Notes under the pieces: generated by a model
What the model was told of the DNA's origin: nothing
What the model saw: only the letters and a program-made list of their open reading frames with translations
The model's database searches: none
Shown here: piece after piece, positions 1 to 8,000 of the stretch
How the letters are laid out: every line of letters begins with the position of its first letter
Position numbering within the stretch: position 1 is the first letter of the stretch
Translations under genes and position numbers: made by a program
From: Gemmatimonadota bacterium
Lineage (GTDB): Bacteria > Gemmatimonadota > Gemmatimonadetes > Longimicrobiales > Longimicrobiaceae
Direction: 5' to 3'
Length of the DNA: 12,731 nucleotides
NCBI GenBank assembly: GCA_019240375.1
Contig: JAFAYN010000073.1
Location: 1-12,731 of the forward strand

Positions 1-7
1 CACTTCC

Positions 8-68
8 GACATCGGCCGGAAAGGCCCCGCACGGCACAGCGCCCGTGGCGGGGCCTTTTTTCGTGCCC
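8..68 (+). terminator. Intrinsic terminator inside a conserved module-head element (copy 1)
   Basis: The hairpin starts with AAAGGCCCCGC (20-30) pairing with GCGGGGCC plus T's (48-58). ACGG (31-34) pairs with CCGT (43-46), G47 is bulged, and the loop is CACAGCGC (35-42). Six T's (56-61) follow, the hallmark of rho-independent termination. The flanks (GACATCGGCCGG before, CGTGCCC after) recur at 11694-11756 around a hairpin with compensatory base changes. It probably ends a transcript that began left of the window, or it is a leader attenuator for the genes from 172; the sequence left of base 1 is needed to decide. A weaker alternative pairing of GGCC 14-17 with GGCC 23-26 would compete with the terminator stem. 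Confidence 0.85.
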
Positions 69-171
69 CGCATCCGCGGGCAGCGGCCCGCCCATTCGCC
101 CCTTCCACCGCGGCCGGGCGGCGGAAAGGGGAGCCCGGTCCGGCCCAACTTCCACTCCAGAGGAGAACGCA
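69..171 (+). promoter_or_regulatory. Structured 5' leader and ribosome site of module 1
   Basis: About 100 nt lie between the terminator and the first gene. A hairpin GCGGGC (76-81), loop agcg, GCCCGC (86-91) is followed by a larger one: CCCCTTCC (99-106) with GGAAAGGGG (123-131, one bulged A), and inside it CCGC (108-111) with GCGG (118-121). A good Shine-Dalgarno sequence, GAGGAG at about 160-166, stands before the GTG at 172. No promoter resembling the consensus is visible here, so transcription must come from further left or from a weak promoter. Whether the hairpins regulate anything is inference. Confidence 0.5.
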
Positions 172-579
172 GTGAGCTATTCGAGCGTGAACGAGCTGTC
201 CAGCGCGGTGGCCGTGTACCTCCAGGGGGACGACGGGCTGACGGACCTGGTCAGCGGGATCCAGGTGCTGAGCGCGCCCCCTGCTTCCTCGCCGCCGTAC
301 GTCCGGTTCGGCGAGAAGCGCGAGAGCAGCGCCCGCACCTTCTCGCGCGACGGAATGCAGGTCTCCATGGGCCTGGAGATCGCCGTGGCCGGGGACTCCG
401 ACCAGACCGCACTCGAGGTCTACAACATGGTCAAGGGGAGCATCGAGCAGGGCCAGCTGCTCATGCCGACCTTCCGCGTCGTGGAAAGGTCGGTCTGGCT
501 GGAGAAGACCAGTCTGGACGCCGACGGGGTCACGTGGCGGGCGTTCGCGCGCCTCGACGCGATCGTGCAGGCGCTGTAG
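172..579 (+). CDS. Tail completion protein, DUF3168-like
   Basis: This 135-residue protein has the length and pattern of the DUF3168 / tail-completion family (SPP1 gp17 or HK97 gp10 type), which sits at the head-tail interface and helps finish the top of the tail tube. What is seen: an N-terminal helix with short polar and hydrophobic alternation, a PPYVRFG strand near residue 42 (matching the family's 'PYV.lg' motif), a beta strand with a variable loop, a helix (QTALEVYNMVKGSIEQ), and a C-terminal strand pair around LDADGVTWRAFARLD. The GTG start at 172 is chosen because GAGGAG lies 6-12 nt upstream and the protein then has the expected size. It is the first gene of module 1, in the usual place just before the tail tube gene. 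Only remote similarity is recognised, so the exact role is inferred from family and position. Confidence 0.75.
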   Translation: MSYSSVNELSSAVAVYLQGDDGLTDLVSGIQVLSAPPASSPPYVRFGEKRESSARTFSRDGMQVSMGLEIAVAGDSDQTALEVYNMVKGSIEQGQLLMPTFRVVERSVWLEKTSLDADGVTWRAFARLDAIVQAL

Positions 580-630
580 TACCCACGCAGTTCAACCCGA
601 TCCAACACACCCAATTAGGAGAAGCACACC

Positions 631-1029
631 ATGGCCATCGCCGGAAAGACCCTCGTCGTCAAGGTCGGCACCGTCTCCACGGGTCCCTTCAACCTCGTGC
701 AGGAGCTCAAGGACGCCTCGTTCAGCCAGTCGGGGAGCAACCAGGACGTCAGCACCTTCGACTTCGACTGGGTCAAGCGGGTGCAGGGGCTCAAGGACGG
801 TTCCTACTCGCTGAGCGGCTTCTACAACCCGACCGACACCAACGGCCAGGTGGCGATCCGCAACGCGTGGCTCAACGACACCGTGCTGTTCGTCCAGTAC
901 CTGCCGAACGCCACCAACGGGTTCCAGCAGGAGGTGAAGGTCTCGAAGTTCGACATCAAGGCGAGCGCCAACGGCGCCACCGAGCTGTCCGTCGAGCTGG
1001 AAGGCAACGGCCCGATCACCGCCGTCTGA
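631..1029 (+). CDS. Tail tube (major tail) protein, first paralog
   Basis: 132 residues, starting at an ATG preceded by TTAGGAGAAG, one of the best ribosome sites in the window, which suits a protein needed in many copies. The pattern resembles TP901-1-type tail tube proteins: VQELKDASFSQSGSNQDVSTFDF near residues 25-45, the core motif RVQGLKDGSYSLSGFY at about 50-65, then strands ending in a typical C-terminal ELSVELEGNGPI. Such proteins stack as hexameric rings to form the inner tube. The next gene encodes a longer protein with the same core motif, so the two look like tandem paralogs. There are no Cys residues or membrane segments. It lies between the tail completion gene and the chaperone pair, the canonical order in siphophage tails. 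Alternative: this copy could be a minor tube or tail-terminator ring rather than the main tube. Confidence 0.75.
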   Translation: MAIAGKTLVVKVGTVSTGPFNLVQELKDASFSQSGSNQDVSTFDFDWVKRVQGLKDGSYSLSGFYNPTDTNGQVAIRNAWLNDTVLFVQYLPNATNGFQQEVKVSKFDIKASANGATELSVELEGNGPITAV

Positions 1030-1042
1030 CCCGGAGGCAAGC

Positions 1043-1684
1043 ATGGCCACTGCAGGCCGCAAGGCCCAGGTGAAGGTCGCGGGGTCTCCCGTCGCCTTCA
1101 CCAACGAGCCGACCACGTCGCTCGGCAACAGCATGGACTTCCAGGTCACCGCAGCCACCAAGCGGGTCTGGGACCGCACCGCCGCCATCGTCGTGGGGAC
1201 GTCGGGCGACGGAGGCACCACCTACACGACGGCCGCCGCCGGCACCTACACGGTGAACCGGCTCACGGGGACCATCTCGTTCCTGCTCCCGCAGCTCGGC
1301 CCGCCGCTGGTGCGGGTGAGCGGCTCGTACCTCCCGCTCTCCGTCGTGGGAGAGGCGAGCGAGTACAGCTACTCCCTCACGGCCAAGAACGCCGAGTTCT
1401 CGCGCCTGGGCGACATCTACACCAGCCGTGCGCAGACGCTCAAGGACGTGACCGGGTCGCTCTCCCGCTGGTACGCGGCGGACCCGTACTTCACCAACGC
1501 GCTGACGGCGGAAACGCCCGTCATCCTGGAGTTCTACGCCAACTCCGGCACCGCGCCCGACCTGCGCTGCTGGGCGCTGGTGGGGAAGGAAGAGATCAAG
1601 GCCGCCATGGACGGGCTGGTGGAAACGACCGTCTCGTGGGAGGGCTTTTCCGACACCGAAGGGAGGATGATCAGCCTTGTCTAG
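1043..1684 (+). CDS. Tail tube-like protein, second paralog with insertion
   Basis: 213 residues; the ATG at 1043 has CCGGAGGC just upstream. The core motif RAQTLKDVTGSLSRWY (about 129-144) matches RVQGLKDGSYSLSGFY of the preceding protein. The following TPVILEFYANSG and C-terminal LVETTVSWEGFSDTEG also align in style with a tube fold. The extra N-terminal segment (GTYTVNRLTGTISFL, near 68-82) resembles the beta insertion seen in many major tail proteins. It may form part of the tube, a decorated major tail protein, or the ring next to the tail completion protein. The gap to the previous gene is 13 nt, and its last 8 nt overlap the chaperone start, so it is operonic. It has one Cys (LRCWALVGKEE). 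That it is a tube-fold protein is likely; which of the two paralogs is the main tube protein cannot be told from the sequence. Confidence 0.7.
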   Translation: MATAGRKAQVKVAGSPVAFTNEPTTSLGNSMDFQVTAATKRVWDRTAAIVVGTSGDGGTTYTTAAAGTYTVNRLTGTISFLLPQLGPPLVRVSGSYLPLSVVGEASEYSYSLTAKNAEFSRLGDIYTSRAQTLKDVTGSLSRWYAADPYFTNALTAETPVILEFYANSGTAPDLRCWALVGKEEIKAAMDGLVETTVSWEGFSDTEGRMISLV

Positions 1685-2063
1685 CATCAGAGAGAGGATC
1701 CTGGCCGCGCAGGACCTGCGGTCGGAGACGGTGACGATCCCCGAGTGGGACGTGACCGTGGAGGTCCGCGGGCTCACCGGGACGCAGCGGGCCCGCCTCA
1801 TGAAGTCCGGCTTCGACGCCAGCGGCACGGTGGACTTTGAGCGGCTGTACCCCGAGCTGGTGATCGCCAGCACCTTCGACCCGGCCACCGGGGAGGCGGT
1901 GTTCGGCGAGGCGGACCGCGACGCCCTGAACGGGAAGAGCGGCTCGGCGCTGGAGCGGCTGGCCCAGGCCGCCATGCGGGTGTCGGGCCTCAGCCCCGAC
2001 GCCACGGCGGCCGCGGAAAAAAACTCCGAAGCAACCCCGAGCGACGCTTCTACTTCGAGCTAG
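1677..2063 (+). CDS. Tail assembly chaperone, short (gpG-like) product
   Basis: 128 residues starting with TTG at 1677, 8 nt inside the preceding gene; GGGAGG at 1661-1666 is the ribosome site. It sits between the tube genes and the tape measure gene, the fixed place of the chaperone that binds the tape measure and tube subunits during tail assembly (lambda gpG type). The segment VTIPEWDVTVEVRGLTGTQRARLMKSGFDASG (about 19-50) resembles the 'vevpeWg.~vvvr.ltg.er' start common to this group, followed by LYPELVIASTFDPATGEAVF. The tail after the slippery site (NSEATPSDASTSS) is low-complexity, as expected for a normal-termination tail. Ribosomes that shift -1 at 2018-2024 make the longer product described separately. 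Chaperone assignment rests on position, motif style and the frameshift signal. Confidence 0.8.
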   Translation: MSSIRERILAAQDLRSETVTIPEWDVTVEVRGLTGTQRARLMKSGFDASGTVDFERLYPELVIASTFDPATGEAVFGEADRDALNGKSGSALERLAQAAMRVSGLSPDATAAAEKNSEATPSDASTSS

Positions 2064-2212
2064 CGGAGAAGCTGGGGTGCACGGTGGCGGAGCTGCTGGA
2101 CCGGATCTCCTCGGAAGAGATCACCGAGTGGGCGGCGGTCTGGAAGATCCGCAACGAGGAGGAGGAAAGGGCGCACCGCGACGCGGAGCGCCGATCGGGA
2201 AGGCGGCGGTGA
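1677..2212 (+). CDS. Tail assembly chaperone, -1 frameshift (gpGT-like) fusion, 178 residues
   Basis: The first 116 codons are shared with the short product; a -1 shift at the heptamer 2018-2024 then joins a 62-codon frame (2024-2209) ending at TGA 2210-2212. The extension contains FYFELAEKLGCTVAELLDRI, then SSEEITEWAAVWKIRNEEEERAHRDAERR. 'LAEKLG.TVAELL..IS..E.tEW' is the recognisable hallmark of the gpT-like chaperone extension in siphophage and many myophage tails. That domain has no ribosome site or start codon of its own nearby, which supports expression by frameshifting. In lambda the two products occur at a set ratio and both are needed for tail assembly but are absent from the virion. 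The stop codon lies in a hairpin loop (2196-2225), which is unusual. Confidence 0.85.
2018..2024 (+). other. Programmed -1 ribosomal frameshift site, A_AAA_AAC
   Basis: In the frame of the chaperone gene the codons are GAA (2016), AAA (2019) and AAC (2022), giving the classical slippery heptamer A_AAA_AAC in correct phase. Seven A's in a row stand out in this GC-rich DNA. A modest hairpin GAAGC (2028-2032) with GCTTC (2046-2050) begins 3 nt after the heptamer, and CTCCG (2024-2028) could instead pair with CGGAG near 2064-2068; either might stimulate slippage, but neither is strong. Confidence 0.85.
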
Positions 2213-2225
2213 CGCCGCCTTCCCG
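2196..2225 (+). repeat. 13-bp perfect stem with GTGA loop at the chaperone stop
   Basis: CGGGAAGGCGGCG (2196-2208) is perfectly complementary to CGCCGCCTTCCCG (2213-2225). The 4-nt loop GTGA is a GNRA tetraloop and contains the TGA stop (2210-2212) of the frameshift product. There is no T-run, so it is not a standard intrinsic terminator. It may stabilise mRNA 3' ends, pause transcription, be an RNase processing site, or influence termination of translation. The structure is certain from the sequence; its role is not. Confidence 0.8.
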
Positions 2226-2338
2226 CGCCTCCGGGCCAGGGCTCGGTCCGGAGGCTTCCATTCCGTCCCCACGGGGCGGCGCCACCCGGCCACGAGCCGT
2301 GGGGCGGACCTTCATGGCTTCTTCCAAGAGATGAGCCT
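2226..2338 (+). other. Gap between chaperone and tape measure genes
   Basis: No gene is seen here. A second inverted repeat, CCCCACGG (2267-2274) with CCGTGGGG (2297-2304), adds to the structure of this gap. Most other gaps in the module are 1-13 nt, so a 126-nt spacing (from 2213) in mid-operon is unusual. The frame of the tape measure gene is open all the way back to the TGA at 2210-2212, but it contains no ATG, GTG or TTG in that stretch, and its Pro/Arg-rich translation looks like noncoding GC-rich DNA. Confidence 0.5.
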
Positions 2339-4705
2339 GTGATTGGATCCAACGACGCGTCCGGCGGCTCGGGAGGAGCCGTGGACGCTGCAATGATCGT
2401 CAGCCTCGCCAAGGAGTTCAGGCTCGCCTCCATCGGCGTGGCGAACGGGCTGGCGGAGATGACCATCGCCGCGCGGGGGCTCGCGTTCCCGCTCATCACG
2501 GCCACGGAGGCGCTCAACGGCCTGGCCATGCAGATGACGACGGCCGGTGAGACGTTCGCCACCCTGACCACGACGGTCGGAGAGACGGAGCAAGCCATCG
2601 CGAGCCTGGAAAAGACGATGGTGGATATGCGAGGGCCTGCGCTCCTTCAGGAGTCGCTCGCCGGCCTGGAGACGGAGGCCGAGTTCACGCGAGACGGGAT
2701 CGACAACCTGCTGTCGCCAGCGCTGGCCAACCTCCTCCCCATCATGGGGAGGATCTACAACGCCGTGGGTGTCCTGGCCACCGGCGCGACCCGGTTCGGC
2801 TATGCCGTCGGACAGATCCTTGAAACGATCGGCAATACGGCCAAGGATGCACTCACCAGCCTGGAAAGCGCCGCCAGTGGGCTGATGGGGCTAGCGGGCA
2901 TCGGAGGCGCGGCAGGCAATGCCGGTGAGAAACCGGATCCCATAGCCGGCGCGCTCGCGTCGCCATGGGCGGGCGTCGTTTCAGGTATCTTTCCCTGGGG
3001 CGGGCTAGGGAAAGACGCGCTCGCCGCGCTGTACCAGACGCTCTCCCAACCTGAACGGGAAGCGAGGGAGAGGGAGGCTCAGCACGCCCAAGCGCTCCAG
3101 CAACTGCACGCGCGCGTCGCCGTGCTCCCCGAGAGCCAGACGGCCACCGAGCTGCGGAGCCTCCGGGCCCGGCAGCCACAGCTCGACCGGGCGCGCGACG
3201 ACCTGATGGCACGAGCGGAACGGGAGAAAGAAACCGTCATCACGGAGGTGGATGGCGGAGGCGGCCGGTACACCCATACCCGGGACATGCCCACGCCGGA
3301 GACTGCCAGGGCACTCCTTGATGCTGATTGGGCAGCCAAGCAGAACCGTGTGAATGTCGAGTTCCACAACGAGCGGCTCCAGATCATCGCCCGGGCCCGC
3401 CAGCACACCGAGGATGCCCTCGGTCCGCTGCGCGCCACGCAGGACATGCTCGGCGGCCAGGTGACCGGGTGGGGGACTGCGGCGGACCAGGCCGCGTTTG
3501 CCCGTCCTTCCACCGGGGGAGGGCTGCGGGACGAATTCGCCGCCGCAATGAACCTGGTACGGGACCTGGAGTACCGCAGCCGCGAGAACCGCGATCCCGA
3601 GGCCGATCTTCCGCAGCTTCGCAGCATCCTGGAGAACGCACGCGGCAAGGCTCTTAGCGGCAACGGCGAGGAGCGGCGAGTTTACCAGGCCATCCAGATG
3701 ATGGTCGAGCGCGCGCTGGTCGCCTTCGGTCCCAAGCCAGCCACGACTTCGGCGGATGCGGGTGCACAGACACCCGCCACCCCCGAGACGGCACCCCCTC
3801 TACAGGAAACCCCCGCCGACACGGGGACGGCCTCGGACGGGGGCACGGCTCCGCGAGGGTTCCTCCAGACCATCACCGAGTTCCGGAGGACGGCGGTGGC
3901 GGCGATCGGCAACTTGGCGAAGAACGGTTGGGGCCGGGCTAACGACATCGCCGGGCAGCAGGTCCAGTCGTCGGGAAGCGCCTTCGCGGGGCTGCTCGCG
4001 AACTTCACCCCCCTTGGGATGGTCGCGACCCTTCTGGAGGGAGTTCTCCAGGGCCTCGCCCCGCTGATCGACTCGCTCAAAGAGCCGCTCCGCATCGTCG
4101 GCACCATCCTGGGCAAGGCGCTCGCGCCCATCCTCAAGGCCCTGTTCCCGATCTTCAAGGGGATCGCCATCGCCGCGACCTGGGTGGGACAGATCTTCTT
4201 CACCATCGCCGGGGGGATCCTCCGGGCGATCGGGGCCCTCATCAAGGGGCTGGGAAAGGCCATCGACAAGATCCCCGGGCTGGGGGACTTCGGCCTCAAG
4301 AAAGCCGGCCAGGACCTCATCGACATGGGGAACGGCTTCAAGGACAGCGCCCAGGCGCTGAAGGAGGGGCGCGAGGAGATCAAGAAGCTGGAGTTCGGCG
4401 ACACCGCGGACAAGGTGGAAAAGCTCAACGAGCAGCTCACCAACGCGCCCGAGGGGTTCAAGGTGGCGCTCGCCCGCTTCGAGGCGGTGGCGCCGGAAAC
4501 CGCGCGCGTCCCCTCGCCCCCCACCGACCGCGGCGGCACCACCGCCAGCGGCGAGACGGGCGCCTCGGAGAGCGGCCCCGTCCACATCGGCAACGTCCAG
4601 ATCGTCTCCAACAACCCGGAGGAGATCTGGAAGCAGCTCAAGCGGGTCATGGAACGGGAAAACTTCCGCTCCACCGGCTCGCTCCTCACCCCCGCACTGG
4701 TCTGA
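2339..4705 (+). CDS. Tail tape measure protein
   Basis: 788 residues from the GTG at 2339. Tape measure proteins extend inside the tail tube, set its length, and exit first on infection. Layout: an N-terminal helical region rich in Ala/Thr/Leu; a hydrophobic stretch at about 128-161 (LLPIMGRIYNAVGVLATGATRFGYAVGQIL); charged, Gln/Glu/Arg/Ala-rich coiled-coil-like helices at about 236-463; a Pro/Thr-rich linker at about 464-508; a long hydrophobic block at about 549-640 (LLEGVLQGLAPLI, ILKALFPIFKGIAIAA, TIAGGILRAIGALIKGL) typical of the membrane-active part; and a C-terminal HIGNVQIVSNNPEEIWKQLK segment. By the usual rule of about 0.15 nm per residue the tail would be roughly 120 nm. The start is uncertain: GGAGGAG at 2372-2378 would also serve GTG 2381 or ATG 2393, which would shorten the protein by 14 or 18 residues. 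Confidence 0.9.
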   Translation: MIGSNDASGGSGGAVDAAMIVSLAKEFRLASIGVANGLAEMTIAARGLAFPLITATEALNGLAMQMTTAGETFATLTTTVGETEQAIASLEKTMVDMRGPALLQESLAGLETEAEFTRDGIDNLLSPALANLLPIMGRIYNAVGVLATGATRFGYAVGQILETIGNTAKDALTSLESAASGLMGLAGIGGAAGNAGEKPDPIAGALASPWAGVVSGIFPWGGLGKDALAALYQTLSQPEREAREREAQHAQALQQLHARVAVLPESQTATELRSLRARQPQLDRARDDLMARAEREKETVITEVDGGGGRYTHTRDMPTPETARALLDADWAAKQNRVNVEFHNERLQIIARARQHTEDALGPLRATQDMLGGQVTGWGTAADQAAFARPSTGGGLRDEFAAAMNLVRDLEYRSRENRDPEADLPQLRSILENARGKALSGNGEERRVYQAIQMMVERALVAFGPKPATTSADAGAQTPATPETAPPLQETPADTGTASDGGTAPRGFLQTITEFRRTAVAAIGNLAKNGWGRANDIAGQQVQSSGSAFAGLLANFTPLGMVATLLEGVLQGLAPLIDSLKEPLRIVGTILGKALAPILKALFPIFKGIAIAATWVGQIFFTIAGGILRAIGALIKGLGKAIDKIPGLGDFGLKKAGQDLIDMGNGFKDSAQALKEGREEIKKLEFGDTADKVEKLNEQLTNAPEGFKVALARFEAVAPETARVPSPPTDRGGTTASGETGASESGPVHIGNVQIVSNNPEEIWKQLKRVMERENFRSTGSLLTPALV

Positions 4706-4708
4706 CGA

Positions 4709-5050
4709 ATGGCATTCCTGATCGTGAACGGACAGACCGTCCCCGTGGCCGTGGACGGCGCATCGGTGGACTACGAGCTGATCGGCGACCGGGCGCGCGC
4801 CTTCGACGGGACCATGCGCTCCACCCGGCGCGCCACCAAGCGCAACTGGAAGGTGAAGACCGCCCCCATGGCGGTGGCCGCCGCCGACCAGCTCACCACC
4901 AGCCTGCTGGCCACCCCGCCGATCACCTGCAGCGGCGACATGCTGGGCGGAAGCGTGGCCTGCGACGCCGAGGTCACCGGCGTGACCTTCAGCCCCGCCT
5001 CCGGCGGACTGTCGCGTCGCGCCGTCGAATTCACCCTGCACGAGGTGTGA
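4709..5050 (+). CDS. Small tail protein between tape measure and hub (possible distal-tail protein)
   Basis: 113 residues, ATG at 4709, three bases after the tape measure stop and one base before the GTG of the hub gene, so its translation is probably coupled to both. This is where siphophages encode the distal tail (Dit) or a small tail-tip protein that connects tube and hub. The sequence begins MAFLIVNGQTVPVAVDGASV, followed by basic RSTRRATKRNWKVKTAPM (about 37-54), and ends with a beta-rich GLSRRAVEFTLHEV; overall it looks like a small beta-sandwich. Two Cys residues (TCSG near 72, VACD near 82) might pair. It is short for a classic Dit (about 200-250 residues), so it may keep only the ring-forming domain. 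I do not recognise a specific family. Confidence 0.55.
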   Translation: MAFLIVNGQTVPVAVDGASVDYELIGDRARAFDGTMRSTRRATKRNWKVKTAPMAVAAADQLTTSLLATPPITCSGDMLGGSVACDAEVTGVTFSPASGGLSRRAVEFTLHEV

Positions 5051-5051
5051 C

Positions 5052-8000
5052 GTGCGTACCGTAACCGCAGCGCAGAGCACCGTCCTGTCGGGAACCACCT
5101 ACCGGGTCAGCGCGCGTGTCTGGGTCAAGGACGCGTGGGGGGTGTTCCAGAACCTCTCCGCCCTGGCCGGGCGCGACTGGCTGAGCGAGGTGTCGTGGGA
5201 CGACGACGTGGACCAGTCGGTGTCGCAGTGCACGGTGCAGCTCTGGCGCGAATCGTACGCGCAGAGCCTGTCCCCGATGAAGAAGAGCTCGCCGCTGAAC
5301 CAGAACGCGCAGGGCGTCTTCGGCCCGCTCCTCGACATGGGGCGAGAGATGAAGCTGGAGGTGGCGACCACGGCGGTGGGAGTCGATCCCGCCGCCACCG
5401 ACTGGCAGCTCGTCTTTCACGGCGACGTGGACGAGGTGGACTGGGGGCGGGGGGAGTCGCGCGTCACCCTGGTGGCCCGCGACCTGGGGGCGCGCCTCCT
5501 GGACCGGTACATCGAGACCGAGCGCGCCTACCCCGCCGCCGACCAGGCCAGGGACGCCAACGGCGCCGTGGCCGTGGAGGCGGTGATGCAGCGCATCCTG
5601 GACGACAACCTGGGCGCGGGGGCCGTGACCCTGTGGGTGCCGGCCTCGCCCGGGTGGATGATCAAGGACTTCAAGCAGGAAAAGGACTCGGTCCTGGAGG
5701 CGCTGCGCAAGCTGGCGCAGCAGTTCGGGTGGGACCTGCGCTACCGGTGGGACGCGGGGACGTCGAGCTTCCGGCTCAAGCTCTTCGCCCCGCAGCGCAC
5801 CCGGGTGGTCAACGTCCCCACGGACCCGGCCAACACGGCGCCGGACTGGACCTTCGGGCCCTCGCGCTACCTGGACGTCTCCACCCTGCGCCTGGCCCGC
5901 GCGGGGATCCGCAACTACATCCGGGTGCAGTACCTGGACAGGAGCACCACCCCCAGCCAGCTCCGCACGTCCGACGCGTACGACCCCGACAGCATGGCCA
6001 AGTACGGGCGGCGCTTCATGGAGCTGCAGGAAGACACGGAGAAGAGCGCCATCGACACCCCGGCCGAGGCCGCCCAGCTCGCCCAGTCGGTGCTGAGCGA
6101 CCTGGCCGACCCGCGGGCCGAGCAGGAGGTGGAGATGCACTTCTTCTGGCCGGCGGAGCTGGGCGACTACTACCTGTTCCAGGCCAACGGCGTCCACTAC
6201 GACCAGGACCAGGTGGGCGCGGTGGTGGCGGTGAAGCACCAGATCACCCGCGAGCAGCAGCGCACCACCATCAACACCCGGGGGCGTGCCGCCGGCGCCT
6301 ACCGCGACTGGCTCCGCCGCGAGATCCGCGTGGCGGGAACGCAGGACGATCCCGAGGTGGGGTACCGCGTGGAGGTGCTGGAGAACGCCGCAGGCACCAC
6401 GGGGACGCTGCGCCTCACGCTGACCGACCCCGGCGCGCTGGTGCAGTCGGTGGGGTTCTACGTGGCCGCGGGGCCGGCGGCGCGCACCGGCCCCTCTCCC
6501 GCCGACCGCACCCCCTCGGCGGGGGTGTACGAGAAGGACGTGACGCTGCACGAGCAGCACACCTCCATCATCGAGCCGGTGATCACCCTGAAGAGCGGGC
6601 GGGTGATCCAGCCGGGCGCAGAGACCTTCGACCAGGGCGCCACCCCGGTGGTCCTCTCTCTCTCGGGCGAGGTGAACGACGCCGGCGCGGTTGTCGCCAC
6701 CGCACGCGGCGACAGCGACACGCAGAGCTTCCGCATCGCCCTGCGCAAGGACCGGATGCCCACCACGGCCGAGGTGCGCGCCGCGGCGGTCTACCCGGGC
6801 GGCGGGACGGCGGCCCGCGAGGTGGTGACGACCCTCCCGGGGACGCTCGCCCCCGGCGAGATTGCCTACCTGGGCGCGCTGGCGTACGCGGACACGGGGG
6901 GGCTGACGCTGGAATCGGTGCTCGCCACCACGCAGACCAAGCGGTCGGACCGGGTCCCGCCCTCCCTCTCCCCCCGCTCGGTGCTGAACACCGCGCGCGA
7001 CGCCGCCGACCTGTACGTGGTGCTGGAGTCGCTCACGGCCGAGCAGGTTCGGCTGCACGTCAAGGACGAGGCCACCGGCACCACCTGGAGCCTGGTGACC
7101 GGCCAGACGGACACCACTCCGCTCTTCGTGGCGAGCGGGACGGAGATCGGGATCAACCACTGGTTCTACAGCGGGACCGGCTCCACGGCCAAGAAGCTGG
7201 CCGCCTTCCCGCTGGTGCGTGACCAGGTCACCCGGGTGCTCTTCCAGGCCGAGGGGAAGAACCTGGGGGCGAAGTCCACCTGGGTGCCACTGACGCTCAA
7301 CGTCAAGGAGCAGCCCTGGCTGGAGTCGGTGGACGTGGTGTGGGACGAGGGGACCGACACCCTGACGATGCGCGGCATCGGAGGCGCCTTCACCCGCAGC
7401 GCGCGCATCGAGTTCGCGGACAACGAGGGGTTCACCGGGACCACGCTCAGCGGCTCCAGCGTGGCCGCTTCCGACGGGGGCTCCTTCTACGCCACCCGGA
7501 CGCTGGCGGCGGCGGAGCGCGGCAAGACCTGGCACGCCCGCATCACCCCGTTCAACGGCGCGCTGGTGAGCGGGGCCACCTCCGGCACCGGGGGTGTCCC
7601 CCAGCGCGACAGTGTACAGGTCCCCGCCAGCGAGAGCGGCGGGATCGAGCGACCCACCGCGGCCATCGTGTACGTGTCGGAAACGATCTCGGCCTTCACC
7701 CTGGAGTACCAGGGGACGCTGGGGGCCGGCGGCACGGGGCCGCTCCAGTACCGCACCCGGACCAACACCGAGGGAACCAACGGGACGTGGAGCGCCTGGA
7801 CCGCGCTCCCCACCCCGTTCCCGCAGCAGGTCGTCACCCGGCTGGGCCGGCTGAACCGCGTGGTCACGCTGCAGGTGCAGGACGCCGCGGGGCGCACCGC
7901 GACCGACACCTTCCTGGTCCCTGCGCGCTTCGGCGGCGTGGACCCGACGGACGGCGGGGTGATCTTCGACCAGCCGTACAGCGGGCGCCCTTCCACGGAC

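Noticed and set aside
45..1073. A 342-codon + strand open frame from the window start
   Set aside because: It runs through the terminator, leader and two tail genes; its composition is noise-like.
1016..2005. Minus-strand open frame over the tube and chaperone genes
   Set aside because: It has no ribosome site or recognisable motif and is opposite three well-supported genes.
2196..2225. The 13-bp hairpin as a rho-independent terminator
   Set aside because: No T-run follows it, and the tape measure gene downstream has no promoter of its own in the gap.
5135..7222. A 695-codon open frame in another + frame
   Set aside because: Arg/Gly/Pro/Ala-rich shadow of the hub region.
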